This document shows positions 45,301-53,806 of a DNA stretch of 64,000 nt, in pieces. Source of the stretch: Gammaproteobacteria bacterium (GTDB lineage Bacteria; Pseudomonadota; Gammaproteobacteria; Coxiellales; Coxiellaceae). The translations under genes were made by a program, and so were the position numbers. Numbering within the stretch: position 1 is the stretch's first letter; every line of letters begins with the position of its first letter. The DNA lies in the NCBI GenBank assembly GCA_030425685.1, contig JAUIAD010000013.1, positions 29,334-93,333 of the forward strand, given 5' to 3'. The notes beneath the pieces were generated by a model. That model did not search any database, was not told where the DNA came from, and saw only the letters and a list, made by a program, of their open reading frames with translations.

Positions 45301-47737
45301 CTTCTTGTTGTTTTAATTTAAATTCTTTATCGCTGTCAGCACTATCGTCTGCGATATCAATTGTATGTGAACCCGAAGCTGTAGCAGCCGTTGTTCGAGA
45401 AGCGGCAGTCATTATGGCGCCTAGTTTTCTTCCTGCTGCTGCGTTTGGGCGATGTATGGCTTGTTTTTTTTCTCTTTCATCATCAGTGCTGTCATCATCA
45501 GCGAAGGCGACCGTTGCATCTGAGTCTAGAGGACGATCTTTTTGTTTTCGATCGGCGCGACGTGGCGCTGCTTTTTTTTGTGCTTGGTCGGCAATGTCTA
45601 ATAGTTCATTCATTATGGTTCTTGCATTATAGCTATCCCTAACAAGAAGCGAGTCATAATGATTTTTACCATTAAAACAAACAAAGATGGGGGCATTATT
45701 TTTATATAAGTTCTCGCTGATTTGTCGTCTATTTAAGAAGCGACCATGAATGTCTAAAACAATAATATGGCGGTGTAAGATGCGCGATAGAGCCATAATT
45801 TCAGCATTGCCGGCCCACTCATTTGTGCTGCGTATGCGTTGTATGTATTGAGCGGTAGTATAGGGGCCTTTCTCAAGGTGCGCTTGCAGTTGCGCACTGT
45901 CGCGACCGCTCTCGATTCGTGCTGCAACGAGATCTCTTAGTTGTTGTACTGATTGATCTGTATGGTAGCTCGCCGCTCTATAAAAGCAATGGCCATCGTA
46001 AGGTACTTGGCTATAACGCAAACCCGCTGGGAGTTGTGCTTGCCTTCTTTGTGGAGGCATTCTTACTGATGATGATTTTTCATCATCTGAGTCGTCGTCA
46101 TCAGTATGACTGTGTGATAAGGATTGTAGATCGGCAAGAGGGTCGGTGTGATTCACTATATGAAAATATCTTGCGCCTAACTCAGGGCTGCTATTAAATA
46201 AAACAGCTGTTTGATCGCGTCTATTTTCAAATAATAAAGACAGTGTTTGTTGTAAAGTCTCACGCTCTCGTCGTTGCAGGGGAGAGTTCCCCATGGCTTG
46301 TCTAAGCAAGTTAATGCGATCTTCGTTTGAAAAATTATGATGCCAAAAAAAACGTGCTGCTAAATGAGCAGTGCATCTGGCTTGTAAGAATAATAGGATG
46401 GTGGTTGCTTGGTCTTGTGTGCTTAAGGCAAAAAAGGTTTGTTCATCCCTAGCAAATTCTTCTGCATGCAAATTTTGATTGGAAAATAAAGCAAAATAAA
46501 TATAAAGAATAACGTGGAGTTGTGTGTCTAACTCCTCAGCGGTGGCATGTGTTCTGTAGGCTGCTTTTTCGCGCAAGTCTTTTATAGTTAAGGATAAAAG
46601 TTTGGCGCGTTTTTTGGCAGATAAAAGTCGATGCTGCTTTTTGATTCTTACTCTTAAGTTCATAACTAATAGCGGCATAAAAAGTGGTTTTCTAATAATG
46701 ATTTGCGCTTCTACTTTTCCAAGTCGTCGTTCAATAATCCTAAGCGCATCTGAGTGGTCGGTAGAGTCGGTTTGCGGTGAGGCGCGTCTTATGTTTCTGA
46801 TCGCATCGAGAATTTCTTGTAGTTTTTTCATCACCGTTTGTCTGCCGGTGATAATAATAACGTTCTGGGCGCCGCCGACAGATAATTTTATGGCGCCCTT
46901 CTGCTTTTCTATTTCCTCAAAGGTGAGAGGAGATTCGTCATAAGCTACATCGCTGGTTTGGTCTTTGTGCTCCTTTTTCTTCACCTTTCTTTTTTTGCGA
47001 GTATTAAGGTTTGCATTTTTGGGCTGTTTCGCTGGGCGAGCATCCAGTGGTTCTTCAACGTAGCGGTTGATAAAATCCCCTTGAATGTTAGCAATTAATG
47101 AGCCGATAGCAATCTCGTTATAAGCAACGTTATTGAGCAGGTGTTGAATGTGTTTGGTGGTTACATCGTACATATGAAACAGCGAATAACCACTTGGGTT
47201 ATTTAATTTTTGCAGTGTGCAAAAATCTTGATAGTAACGAGCATTGACTTTGCGATCTTTAAAGAAATAGCCGACCGCAAACATGATTATCGCTAATAGC
47301 ACTAGCTGTGTTAGGGTAATGCCCGAAGAGATTCTATTGGCTAGCGAAACATTCGCAGCATGTTCTTCTTCTGTAGGGATGGCGGAGCCTTGAGTATCTT
47401 GCGCATCAAAATGACTGCTCCAGGCATTAACGCCGCCCGCTAGATAGTAGATGGTGAGAATGCCTAAACCCACTAACAATCCATTGCGACCATAATACCA
47501 GGAGAAGCGTGAGCGCAAACGGCCTATGCCAAAACCATCTAGAAAAGGGTAGGATTCATCTCTTTTGCTTTCAGCATAGTTGATCACATCACGGTGGGCG
47601 GTAGTGCCAGGGGTAAATGGTGGTGATAGGCGGTCAAATTGTTCTATCGTTTCGCTCAATATATCAAAGTCAATATCGCCTTGGTTGCTATCTGCAGTAT
47701 GTTTATCTTCTAATTGTGAATAAGGGACTTGTGGCAT
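42332..47737 (-). CDS. Giant OTU-family cysteine protease, candidate deubiquitinase effector
   Basis: 1801 residues. Two transmembrane segments lie near the N terminus (about 87-106 and 139-158). A Lys-rich segment (KKRKVKKKEHKD, about 250) follows. An OTU domain spans about 572-700: VPYDGHCFYRA gives Asp581 and Cys584, NEWAGNAEIMAL is the helix signature, and NGKNHYDSL gives the catalytic His693. Then come low-complexity Ser/Ala stretches (about 740-900), a long helical C-terminal region and an acidic tail (DEDEDEEDDDD). OTU proteases cleave ubiquitin chains, a eukaryotic substrate, so host targeting is inferred. A strong AAAGGAG box precedes the ATG. The gene lies inside the type IVb pilus locus, on the same strand. 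Confidence 0.85.
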   Translation of the reverse strand: MPQVPYSQLEDKHTADSNQGDIDFDILSETIEQFDRLSPPFTPGTTAHRDVINYAESKRDESYPFLDGFGIGRLRSRFSWYYGRNGLLVGLGILTIYYLAGGVNAWSSHFDAQDTQGSAIPTEEEHAANVSLANRISSGITLTQLVLLAIIMFAVGYFFKDRKVNARYYQDFCTLQKLNNPSGYSLFHMYDVTTKHIQHLLNNVAYNEIAIGSLIANIQGDFINRYVEEPLDARPAKQPKNANLNTRKKRKVKKKEHKDQTSDVAYDESPLTFEEIEKQKGAIKLSVGGAQNVIIITGRQTVMKKLQEILDAIRNIRRASPQTDSTDHSDALRIIERRLGKVEAQIIIRKPLFMPLLVMNLRVRIKKQHRLLSAKKRAKLLSLTIKDLREKAAYRTHATAEELDTQLHVILYIYFALFSNQNLHAEEFARDEQTFFALSTQDQATTILLFLQARCTAHLAARFFWHHNFSNEDRINLLRQAMGNSPLQRRERETLQQTLSLLFENRRDQTAVLFNSSPELGARYFHIVNHTDPLADLQSLSHSHTDDDDSDDEKSSSVRMPPQRRQAQLPAGLRYSQVPYDGHCFYRAASYHTDQSVQQLRDLVAARIESGRDSAQLQAHLEKGPYTTAQYIQRIRSTNEWAGNAEIMALSRILHRHIIVLDIHGRFLNRRQISENLYKNNAPIFVCFNGKNHYDSLLVRDSYNARTIMNELLDIADQAQKKAAPRRADRKQKDRPLDSDATVAFADDDSTDDEREKKQAIHRPNAAAGRKLGAIMTAASRTTAATASGSHTIDIADDSADSDKEFKLKQQEESVSHTRRPPPASESTRLLLGSSSAHNYTQSAAAAAASAPKASLRAASTAASSLDSSTNQTDKKSTKKSKKAKHSLSAGFPANFRALSNKEIIVIAQAIFWNTKLTHASRIRIIELLGQNYAFLFNTDNPVIQFMRRQILGSDEEQTQAILTKLAQQGVATISSEFLAFANPRTPEGRDFICHCVESQKDVNELPQLLTAYLTVGDGSQLNPDTTSIVVACMLRKIYSCQSISDTDKDILINKIFSLYEESNNNSLLANIAAIHPALSHGGNAYEIVDHILRIFILAPQHVYPGQKKARSLPNKDKVIALLFNRLKAPAHLQIHHSTLKSQLSNQLTLKTMEQQKKAKEAKDEEKAKGILDLSPTDQLNQQRHKPLSDRKAKVKGLKEKKDDLNDFSAIIAKCTNDIDFARFSTHDHLQFIRLNFQAEELYLHDIPPGSFLEELLPQGSENISTKLNAFKDCITSLLNINTEEGNLILHIITRLLQRMISASLSVDDNDSDDDLDDKASDHLIPVANTLVKAALNANKRSTEKQVIILNTLYAFERSPRLHMKMAQHILVEIVTRLHHEPENPELHKILISVIDHHCRRQGTNLLFGLSILGNTEIRRYMPMILRHLTLDLLTKPEAFEFRDVIPKNSQAKATAIMGLIFGHENSLEQLYKQLDAASPQMASAILQTLSIWIEALCSNRLKLSLLNDNTIHAVNKLLEQFLQQASNHDKFKHNRLPPTLTLLYLKHVQTWQDGRQGNRRRTLGQWRNDHRFPDLITAATTQPLLTLYDIFSICSKMPAYSTQFDLEGKLEQDAFSHGNCITNLITRWLPDDALLQLEAPAEQATRNLLISALENLPQTLQATVLQTCNEFRLQMLLKYFITAQANAAHSDNITAAFNLYWGRYPQSQDNIPSTLSELGFNIPSAIVAEIHALLAPPSLDASTVSSGHGIFATVNILSDHSSSDEKNSDEEDDEDEDEDEEDDDDAASVASNDGAAPAPQ

Positions 47738-47927
47738 GGTGATCTCCTTTGAAAAATGGTGAAAAAATCATTTTAAATAAGCTTTAGGGTAAATCTTTTT
47801 ATTGCTATAAGTGTATGTTGTTTCCATTTAACGGCGTATGTTATTGAGGTTGTCGCCAATATGCTGTTGTTTTCAGTCGTCATCCCGCGGGACCCACGAA
47901 TGTTGGCCAGATCTCGTGGTCAAGCCG

Positions 47928-48896
47928 CTAATAAGAAAGCCAATGATGACTTTTCTTTTTTTGCTTTAGGCAATAGGCGGTATAAGTAGCACCTGCGTGC
48001 CCGCCGATGCCGTCTTCAACACTAATGCCAGCGGCAACATCGGCATGAATTTTTAGTAGGCAATTTATTATGTCGCCAGTTTTGTGGGCGGTCATTGTGC
48101 AGGGTTGCGATTGCGCATTTTCAATGGCGATTTTATAACCGGAGCCACCGCCAGAGCGGCCAACATTTAAAAAATTTAGTGTTGCAACGATGTTGCCGGT
48201 CATGCCCGTGGGGCAGTGAAATTGAATATTGTAATTAATGGGTTTCGGTCGAGGTTCCGCCCCCGTTCTGCCCAGATATCTGCAGGTCATATTATCCGCT
48301 GAGCCATTAGTGGTTGCGTGCGGTAAGCAGTTGCCAACGCCGGCGACAAAGTTGTTAGCGGTGCCGCCGTTGCCAATCGGTTGCGCCACTTCAGCGCGTA
48401 CGTAGCATGCATACGAATTGTCGCCACAAGGAATAACGGCGTTGCTTTTCGGGTCTAGGGTGGCAACAGCATTGGGGAGTAATGCCGCTATGCGAGAAGC
48501 CATATGTTTATTGGTAGAGTGTACTTTCATTGCCACCCAAAAAAGGCGGCTGTTGTCGGCGCTGGTATTTTGTGTCAGCCCCCAGCAGTAATAGCTGCCA
48601 AAGTTGGTTGAGGTGTCTGCATTAGGGACATAATATTTAATAAAATCTGTCATTAGGACTGGTGCTGTTTCACTACAAGTCGAGATATTATCATTGCTAT
48701 CGGGCCATTTTGAATGGTCGGCATTATATGCGACGGCTGCTTCCATCAGGTTTTGCATTTCTAAGGATGCTTTTTCAATCCGGCGACTGACGGTTTTATG
48801 ACGATAAGCGAGGATGCCAAGAGAGGTAATGACGGCAATAATAGCGATGACGAGGAGTAGCTCAATAAGCGTATAGCCAGATGTTTTTTTTAGCAT
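47928..48896 (-). CDS. Large pilin-like protein (possible PilV-type minor pilin/adhesin)
   Basis: A 322-residue prepilin: leader MLKKTSG, then YTLIELLLVIAIIAVITSLG with Glu5. The long C-terminal region has at least ten Cys and many Gly/Asn/Thr residues (e.g. CWGLTQN, CGDNSYACYVR, GRSGGGSGYKIAI), as expected of a surface-exposed tip or adhesive minor pilin. It ends KKKSHHWLSY. It is third in the pilin series, 18 bp after the leaderless pilin, and 190 bp before the OTU gene start. Confidence 0.78.
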   Translation of the reverse strand: MLKKTSGYTLIELLLVIAIIAVITSLGILAYRHKTVSRRIEKASLEMQNLMEAAVAYNADHSKWPDSNDNISTCSETAPVLMTDFIKYYVPNADTSTNFGSYYCWGLTQNTSADNSRLFWVAMKVHSTNKHMASRIAALLPNAVATLDPKSNAVIPCGDNSYACYVRAEVAQPIGNGGTANNFVAGVGNCLPHATTNGSADNMTCRYLGRTGAEPRPKPINYNIQFHCPTGMTGNIVATLNFLNVGRSGGGSGYKIAIENAQSQPCTMTAHKTGDIINCLLKIHADVAAGISVEDGIGGHAGATYTAYCLKQKKKSHHWLSY

Positions 48897-48914
48897 AGGG
48901 CTTTCTCCTTTGTA

Positions 48915-49490
48915 TTATTGTGCGCAGCTTGCTGTCTTTAGGGCGCTACTTTTAATTTCTAAGTTTTTGAATAGGCGCCTTGCGCCGTCCATAATCCAAT
49001 AATGATGATCATTGCGACTGTGACTACTGCTAGGTAGGCTGGTCCATACTAATTTAAATTGTTGGCGCTCTTGGCTTAAGTTAGTGGCGCCTAATTCTTT
49101 TTGGTAACTTTGCGCTTGGTTCAAGCCAATATTTGGGTTTAATGTTGCGGTAAGGCTAAATTGGTAATATGGCTTTTGGTTGTCTTTTACCGTCAGATTC
49201 ATTCTGCTAATTTGGCTGCTGTAGTGAGAAATAAGCGGAGGGCGTCCCTGCGCTAGTGACGCAAGTTGCAGATCACTATTAATTGCCGGCTGAAAGTGAC
49301 CGATAAAAATGCCATCACTATTGCAACCATTGGTATGAAAGTAACGATTCATCGCGTAAAAAATAGTATGCTCATCTTGTTTGATTAGCGTAATTTGTTC
49401 GGCATGATGATACTGCTGGTATTGTCTTATTCCCAGGATGGCAATAATCATAATGCCGGACAACGCGAGTAATAATTCGATTAAACTCAT
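48915..49490 (-). CDS. Minor pilin-like protein lacking a leader peptide
   Basis: 191 residues beginning MSLIELLLALSGIMIIAILG. The conserved Glu is at position 5 counting the initiator Met as residue 1, exactly where it falls in a processed pilin, but there is no leader or Gly before it. The in-frame upstream codons (TAA, AGT, CTC, AAT, TTA, CTT, ACA, CCT, TCC, CAT, AAA) offer no other start. Two Cys are present (NGCNSDG, TASCAQ). The ATG is 1 bp after the preceding pilin stop, implying coupled translation. It is probably a minor pilin in the assembly-priming complex. Confidence 0.75.
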   Translation of the reverse strand: MSLIELLLALSGIMIIAILGIRQYQQYHHAEQITLIKQDEHTIFYAMNRYFHTNGCNSDGIFIGHFQPAINSDLQLASLAQGRPPLISHYSSQISRMNLTVKDNQKPYYQFSLTATLNPNIGLNQAQSYQKELGATNLSQERQQFKLVWTSLPSSSHSRNDHHYWIMDGARRLFKNLEIKSSALKTASCAQ

Positions 49491-49491
49491 T

Positions 49492-49968
49492 TTATGGGAA
49501 GGTGTAAGTAAATTGAGACTTTAAGCACTTCGAGGTGACATTGCCAGTTGATGCATCCGGGTAGGCGCGCAGTATGGTCTGGCACTTGTTTTCATCGGGT
49601 AGATTAACCGTTATTTCTGCAAACTCAGATTTATCACCACTGGATGCAATGGTAATACTGCCGCCCCATAGGGTAAGTAGCGAATTATTGGTATCGTCAA
49701 AGCCCGGGAAGTTGGCAAGTTGGCCGGCTTGTGCCAGGGTTTGGATGCTTAAGTTGGCATAATTTGCTGTTGCGCCTTTGTAGGCATGTGCGGCAGCAAC
49801 AAGTGCGCCCACTTGGCTGATGGTCGTGTTGGTTTTGTTATTATTACTAGCAACAAAGAAATAGCGTGTCGCCATAATTAAAATAATGGCAATAATAGAC
49901 AGAGATAATAAGACCTCTAATAAGCTAATTCCTAGCTGTTTTTTCTTGTTATAAATTTTTTCCGACAT
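49492..49968 (-). CDS. Type IVb prepilin, likely major pilin
   Basis: 158 residues: leader MSEKIYNKKKQLG, cleavage, then ISLLEVLLSLSIIAIILIMATRYF with Glu5. The C-terminal domain has the WGG motif (LTLWGGSITI) and a Cys pair (NKCQTIL, SKCLKSQF), as in TcpA/PilS-type pilins. The 13-residue leader is within the type IVb range. A 164-bp gap with an inverted repeat separates it from pilR, so it may have its own promoter. The orphan pilin at 30.0 kb is a paralogue. Confidence 0.82.
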   Translation of the reverse strand: MSEKIYNKKKQLGISLLEVLLSLSIIAIILIMATRYFFVASNNNKTNTTISQVGALVAAAHAYKGATANYANLSIQTLAQAGQLANFPGFDDTNNSLLTLWGGSITIASSGDKSEFAEITVNLPDENKCQTILRAYPDASTGNVTSKCLKSQFTYTFP

Positions 49969-50014
49969 TTTAAGTATCCTTTGTTGAAGTTAAAAAGTAA
50001 TCCTATTTCAACTG

Positions 50015-50046
50015 GCTTTACAATGCCATACTGTGTTTTGTAAAGC
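50015..50046 (-). repeat. Inverted repeat upstream of the major pilin gene
   Basis: GCTTTACAA and TTGTAAAGC (9-bp arms, 14-bp loop) lie 47 bp before the pilin start in the pilR-pilin gap. No T-tract follows on the minus strand, so it is more likely an operator or mRNA-stabilising hairpin than a terminator. Confidence 0.5.
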
Positions 50047-50132
50047 TATAAAAAAATTAATTTTAGAAAACTAAGCTTGCAAATTAATGTTACTTTAATG
50101 AAACTTTTCTTCTATCAGTGCGTGAGAGTCTA

Positions 50133-51164
50133 TTATGTTGCAATTACCATTCCAACGGAGTAAATCCCTAAAATTAAACTGGCAGCAACGACGGCGCTTA
50201 AAATTAAAAACCCGGCGCTAAGTAATTTTCCAGTCAGGGTAATTTTTTTCTGATTTTGTTCGCTAGAGCGGTCGCCCAGTGATGTTAGGGCTGAGGCAAA
50301 GCCTTTGCCTTGCGCTACTACTTTTAAACGCACTAGGTCATCTTCAGGAATTAAATTAGTATCAAGTACGTCGCCAATGTTATCCATGCCGCCACTAAGG
50401 CGATACTCCATTCTCATTAGGTGCCAAGATAAATAGGGAGCGGCGTTGCGTTGCATAATGCTTAGCGCTTTCTTAAGTACAATTCCGTTAGAGATTAATA
50501 ATCCTAGCGTTTGCATAAAACGTGCTGCCGTTGTATTGCGGTAGAGCGAAATAAGAGGGATATCATCAATATTGTTGCGAACACTGCCGGTGAAATTTTT
50601 CAGTAAATTGATAATAAGGTAAATGGTCGCGGTAAGCATGATAATGATAAGCCACCACCAGTTTTGCAGAAATTGTGCTAGGTGGTAAATGCTTAAGCCA
50701 GCTGTAGGCCACTCCGTCAGCGGTTTGATTTTTACAAAGCTTTGTAAAACAGAATTCTTGATAAAAACGACCATAAATAACGCCAGGCTAAGTACAATCA
50801 AGGGGTAGACAAGATTGTTGATGAGCAGTGTTAAGGTATTTCGTTGTTGCGATAGCGCTTTACTGGCTGATGCTATTGCGGCGGCGAGGGTGCCACTGCT
50901 TTCGCCAGCACGAATGATTTCTACAATGGGCGTTGGAAACCAGTTTTCCATGCCATCGGCAACGGGTTTGCCTGCGGCAATGGCGTTGCTCATATCGGTA
51001 GCGACCACTTCGGTAATATCAGATGAAACATTTTGTATGGTATCAACGGCTTGACTAATGGGGACGCCATCATTGGTAAGAAACGCTAAATCCTCTAAAA
51101 AGGCTTGCTGCTGTTTTTGGCTAAACTGCAGTTTGTTCCATTTTCCTTTGAATGTTCCTAACAT
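50133..51164 (-). CDS. pilR: Type IVb pilus inner-membrane platform protein PilR (GspF family)
   Basis: 343 residues with the GspF/PilC fold: an N-terminal cytoplasmic domain (FLEDLAFLTNDGVPISQAVD, RAGESSGTLAAAI), a transmembrane segment near 118-138, a second near 168-188, a second GspF domain (FMQTLGLLISNGIVLKKAL) and a C-terminal membrane segment. It couples the ATPase to pilin extraction. It lies 11 bp after pilQ. Confidence 0.88.
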   Translation of the reverse strand: MLGTFKGKWNKLQFSQKQQQAFLEDLAFLTNDGVPISQAVDTIQNVSSDITEVVATDMSNAIAAGKPVADGMENWFPTPIVEIIRAGESSGTLAAAIASASKALSQQRNTLTLLINNLVYPLIVLSLALFMVVFIKNSVLQSFVKIKPLTEWPTAGLSIYHLAQFLQNWWWLIIIMLTATIYLIINLLKNFTGSVRNNIDDIPLISLYRNTTAARFMQTLGLLISNGIVLKKALSIMQRNAAPYLSWHLMRMEYRLSGGMDNIGDVLDTNLIPEDDLVRLKVVAQGKGFASALTSLGDRSSEQNQKKITLTGKLLSAGFLILSAVVAASLILGIYSVGMVIAT

Positions 51165-51175
51165 TTTTTCTTCCC

Positions 51176-52741
51176 TTACGATCCAACATCGGCGTTGTAA
51201 TTAAAACTTTCGTCTTCACTGAGGTTATCAATGGCGCCGATAATATTTTCGATATCCAGTGGGTCACAGAGCCCTGCTTTAACCATTTCAATGAGGCGCT
51301 GCTGGTAAGTCACCCAGCCATGTTTTTTTAAATGGCGACGCCAGCCTGGAATATCTTCTTTTTGAATAAAGTCCCGACCTTGCGCGTCTAGCCACACCAC
51401 TTCGGCGGCGACACTACGATGACTAATGCCTTGGTTATGGCAGTGTTTGCAGTGAGAGCCGCGTGTTTTTATTTGTGAAAAATATTTGCCAAGTGTTGCT
51501 TTCCAGCGGCTTAAGTATTGTCGGTGTGGCAAGGATTGCTGAATGGGTATGTGGCAGTGTTTACATAAAATAGGTGCTAGCCGTTGGCAAATTAAGCAAA
51601 CTAATAAGTTTTGCGTGCTTAATAAAGAGCGTGAGATACCAAGGTCGACCAAGCGGGTAATAATATCAGTAGAAGTGTTGGTGTGCACCGTGGAAAAAAT
51701 TAAGTGGCCGGTTACAGCTGCCCGTACCATAACGCTAGCGCTGTCTTCATCGCGCATTTCGCCAAGAACAATAACATCGGGGTCCATTCTTAATGCGGTG
51801 CGGGCCATGCTGGCAAAGCTGCGATCGTATTTTTCTGTATTTACGGGCACCTGCGTTATGTTGGGGATAAGTTTCTCGATCGGGTCTTCGATGGTATACA
51901 CTTTTCGTTGGTTGCTGACTAATTGCATGCAGCTGGCAAGGGTGGTTGTTTTCCCTGAGCCCGTAGGGCCGGCAACAATAACAGCGCCATGCGGCATGCG
52001 TACTGCTTTTTTAATAAGTTCAATTTGCTCGGGCAAATATCCTAAACTGGCTAGGTCTTTGATTTTTTCATCGGTAGACGCAAGAATACGCATAACCATA
52101 TCAAAACCTTCTTGCGCCGGGAGGCTGGCTAGCCGTAGGCGAATGCTGCGGTTGCCAATCTTTAGCGGCATAGAGGCATTTTGTGGAATCAAAGGATTAA
52201 AGTGGGTGATGGCATGATCGGTTTCTTTATTAAATGCAACGGAAGCAATTTCGCGTGCTAACTTAGATAACCATTCAGCGTGCAAAACCAGTTCACCATG
52301 TTTGCGAAAGCGAATGGTCGCTAAGTCGTTGCGTACTTCAATATGAATGTCGGTGGCAGCAAAATCAATGGCTTCTTTAACCAGCATGCGTAAGCGCTGT
52401 TGTTGGGTGCTGACTTTAGCGGCCTGTTTATTTTCTTCATGGCTAATCTCACGTCCATTCTCCAGGAGGATATTGATCAGTGAACTAGCGGCAGGATAGA
52501 CAACGCCGGGGGTCAAGCCCTTGTTATGCATAACGACTTTGCAATTTTGAATTAAACGCGAAGCGGGGTCATTACAGAGGATGCTACCGCTTTGGAGGAC
52601 AACGATAGAGCCTTGGTGGCGGCACCAAGTTAGCATATCTGGCATAGCTCGATCTTTCGGGTCTAAGTCGCTTTGACTTTCCAAAATTCGCTGATTGGCG
52701 ATCGATGCGTACTGCTTTAGTCGCTGTTGTTCCTGTTCCAT
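51176..52741 (-). CDS. pilQ: Type IVb pilus assembly ATPase PilQ (GspE family)
   Basis: 521 residues. Walker A is GPTGSGKTTT at about 258, the Asp/His boxes are in YTIEDPIEK and TGHLIFSTVHTN, and Walker B is VIVLGEMRDEDSA. A tetracysteine zinc motif (CKHCH, then CKHCH) follows at about 400-440. It powers pilus extension. No separate retraction ATPase (PilT) is in the window. It is the first recognisable pilus gene of the operon. Confidence 0.92.
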   Translation of the reverse strand: MEQEQQRLKQYASIANQRILESQSDLDPKDRAMPDMLTWCRHQGSIVVLQSGSILCNDPASRLIQNCKVVMHNKGLTPGVVYPAASSLINILLENGREISHEENKQAAKVSTQQQRLRMLVKEAIDFAATDIHIEVRNDLATIRFRKHGELVLHAEWLSKLAREIASVAFNKETDHAITHFNPLIPQNASMPLKIGNRSIRLRLASLPAQEGFDMVMRILASTDEKIKDLASLGYLPEQIELIKKAVRMPHGAVIVAGPTGSGKTTTLASCMQLVSNQRKVYTIEDPIEKLIPNITQVPVNTEKYDRSFASMARTALRMDPDVIVLGEMRDEDSASVMVRAAVTGHLIFSTVHTNTSTDIITRLVDLGISRSLLSTQNLLVCLICQRLAPILCKHCHIPIQQSLPHRQYLSRWKATLGKYFSQIKTRGSHCKHCHNQGISHRSVAAEVVWLDAQGRDFIQKEDIPGWRRHLKKHGWVTYQQRLIEMVKAGLCDPLDIENIIGAIDNLSEDESFNYNADVGS

Positions 52742-52884
52742 GTCCTAACCTTTGGACAAGTATATCCATAGTTTTATTGCTGGTTAGTCCATTCCGAAAA
52801 GTTCCGCGTCCTGCGAAGGTAAGAAATTAAAAGTTGTAGAACACAGAGTATAACAACTTTTATATTATGCTGTCATGCTTCGTT

Positions 52885-53451
52885 TTATGCAGCAGATTCT
52901 CTTTCGTGTAAGAACTGATTAAAGTTACTTAACGCTTTAACATAGAAGCTGGCATTGTTGTGCGCGTTAGCAGCATTCTTCAATGTGCTTTTATGTAGAC
53001 TTTGCTGTTCTGGCGATCCACATTTGGCAATAATTCTGTTGCATTGCACCAAGTTTTCAATCGCTTTCTCGTTGAGTTCATCTTCCGGCAATGTGAGTAA
53101 TTGAATGGCTTTGACTAACGCGCGTGATGTTTTTTGCGCGCGGTGTATAACCGTGTTGTTTTCAACGATGTAGTTATTAAGAAAATCTTCTAAGTGTTTT
53201 GTAAACTTTCTTGGGCCAGAGTAAGAGTAATACCCTTTTTCTTTTTTGCTGACATCTAATTCTTTCAGGTGAGCGATAATTTTATAACCAAGGTTATAAA
53301 GCATTACTCTGTTTTCATAAAGCTGCGGATTTTTTAAGTCGAGCCTAACATGAATTTTAACGCGTTCTGGTTGGGGTACCAGCTTTTTTAGCATAGACCG
53401 ATACTTACTCACCATATATAGCATCGTGTCGGTAAATGTAGATGTAGTCAT
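52885..53451 (-). CDS. Hypothetical helical protein upstream of the pilus operon
   Basis: 188 residues, no signal peptide or membrane segment, rich in predicted helices with many Lys and Asn. No family recognised. It lies 143 bp upstream of pilQ on the same strand, so it may be a separate unit or the first gene of the pilus operon. An AGGTTGTGAC sequence precedes the ATG at 53451. Confidence 0.6.
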   Translation of the reverse strand: MTTSTFTDTMLYMVSKYRSMLKKLVPQPERVKIHVRLDLKNPQLYENRVMLYNLGYKIIAHLKELDVSKKEKGYYSYSGPRKFTKHLEDFLNNYIVENNTVIHRAQKTSRALVKAIQLLTLPEDELNEKAIENLVQCNRIIAKCGSPEQQSLHKSTLKNAANAHNNASFYVKALSNFNQFLHERESAA

Positions 53452-53806
53452 AATGTCACAACCTCTTTTTTCAATCCGTTAGAAAATTTAATATCTAAAT
53501 TGTATCCCATAGACCTTAAATTAATATTAAGTTTTCGAAGAATTAGTGGTTATTCTTTGCGCCACGTAGTATTCCAAATTAACAGGATTGTTTGTGGTAA
53601 TAAATAGTTAAGTGAGGTTGATTCTTTAGTGCAAACTTAGTCAATAGAACTCTTCTCGTAGAGGCTTGAGTGTGGTACTTGACATGTTTTTCGATGCGTA
53701 TAATCAATTGACAGCACACCAGTTTTAATTTTTTTCGCACATGCAAATAATTAAATTCGTACTATAGTTGGGGTGAAGGAATGTAACTAAAAAGGATGGC
53801 GAGATA
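53452..53806. other. Divergent intergenic region
   Basis: 355 bp between two divergent genes, AT-rich, without a gene. On the plus strand TTGACA (53679-53684) precedes TATAAT (53699-53704) with a 14-bp spacer, shorter than the usual 16-18, about 100 bp before the L,D-transpeptidase start. A second TTGACA lies at about 53709. These are promoter candidates only. Confidence 0.45.

Noticed and set aside
51543..52217. 224-codon plus-strand open frame
   Set aside because: Antisense to the pilQ ATPase core (Walker A/B); no ribosome-binding site or family resemblance.
53679..53704. Consensus-looking TTGACA and TATAAT as a strong promoter
   Set aside because: The spacer is only 14 bp, too short for efficient sigma70 use; kept only as a candidate within the intergenic entry.
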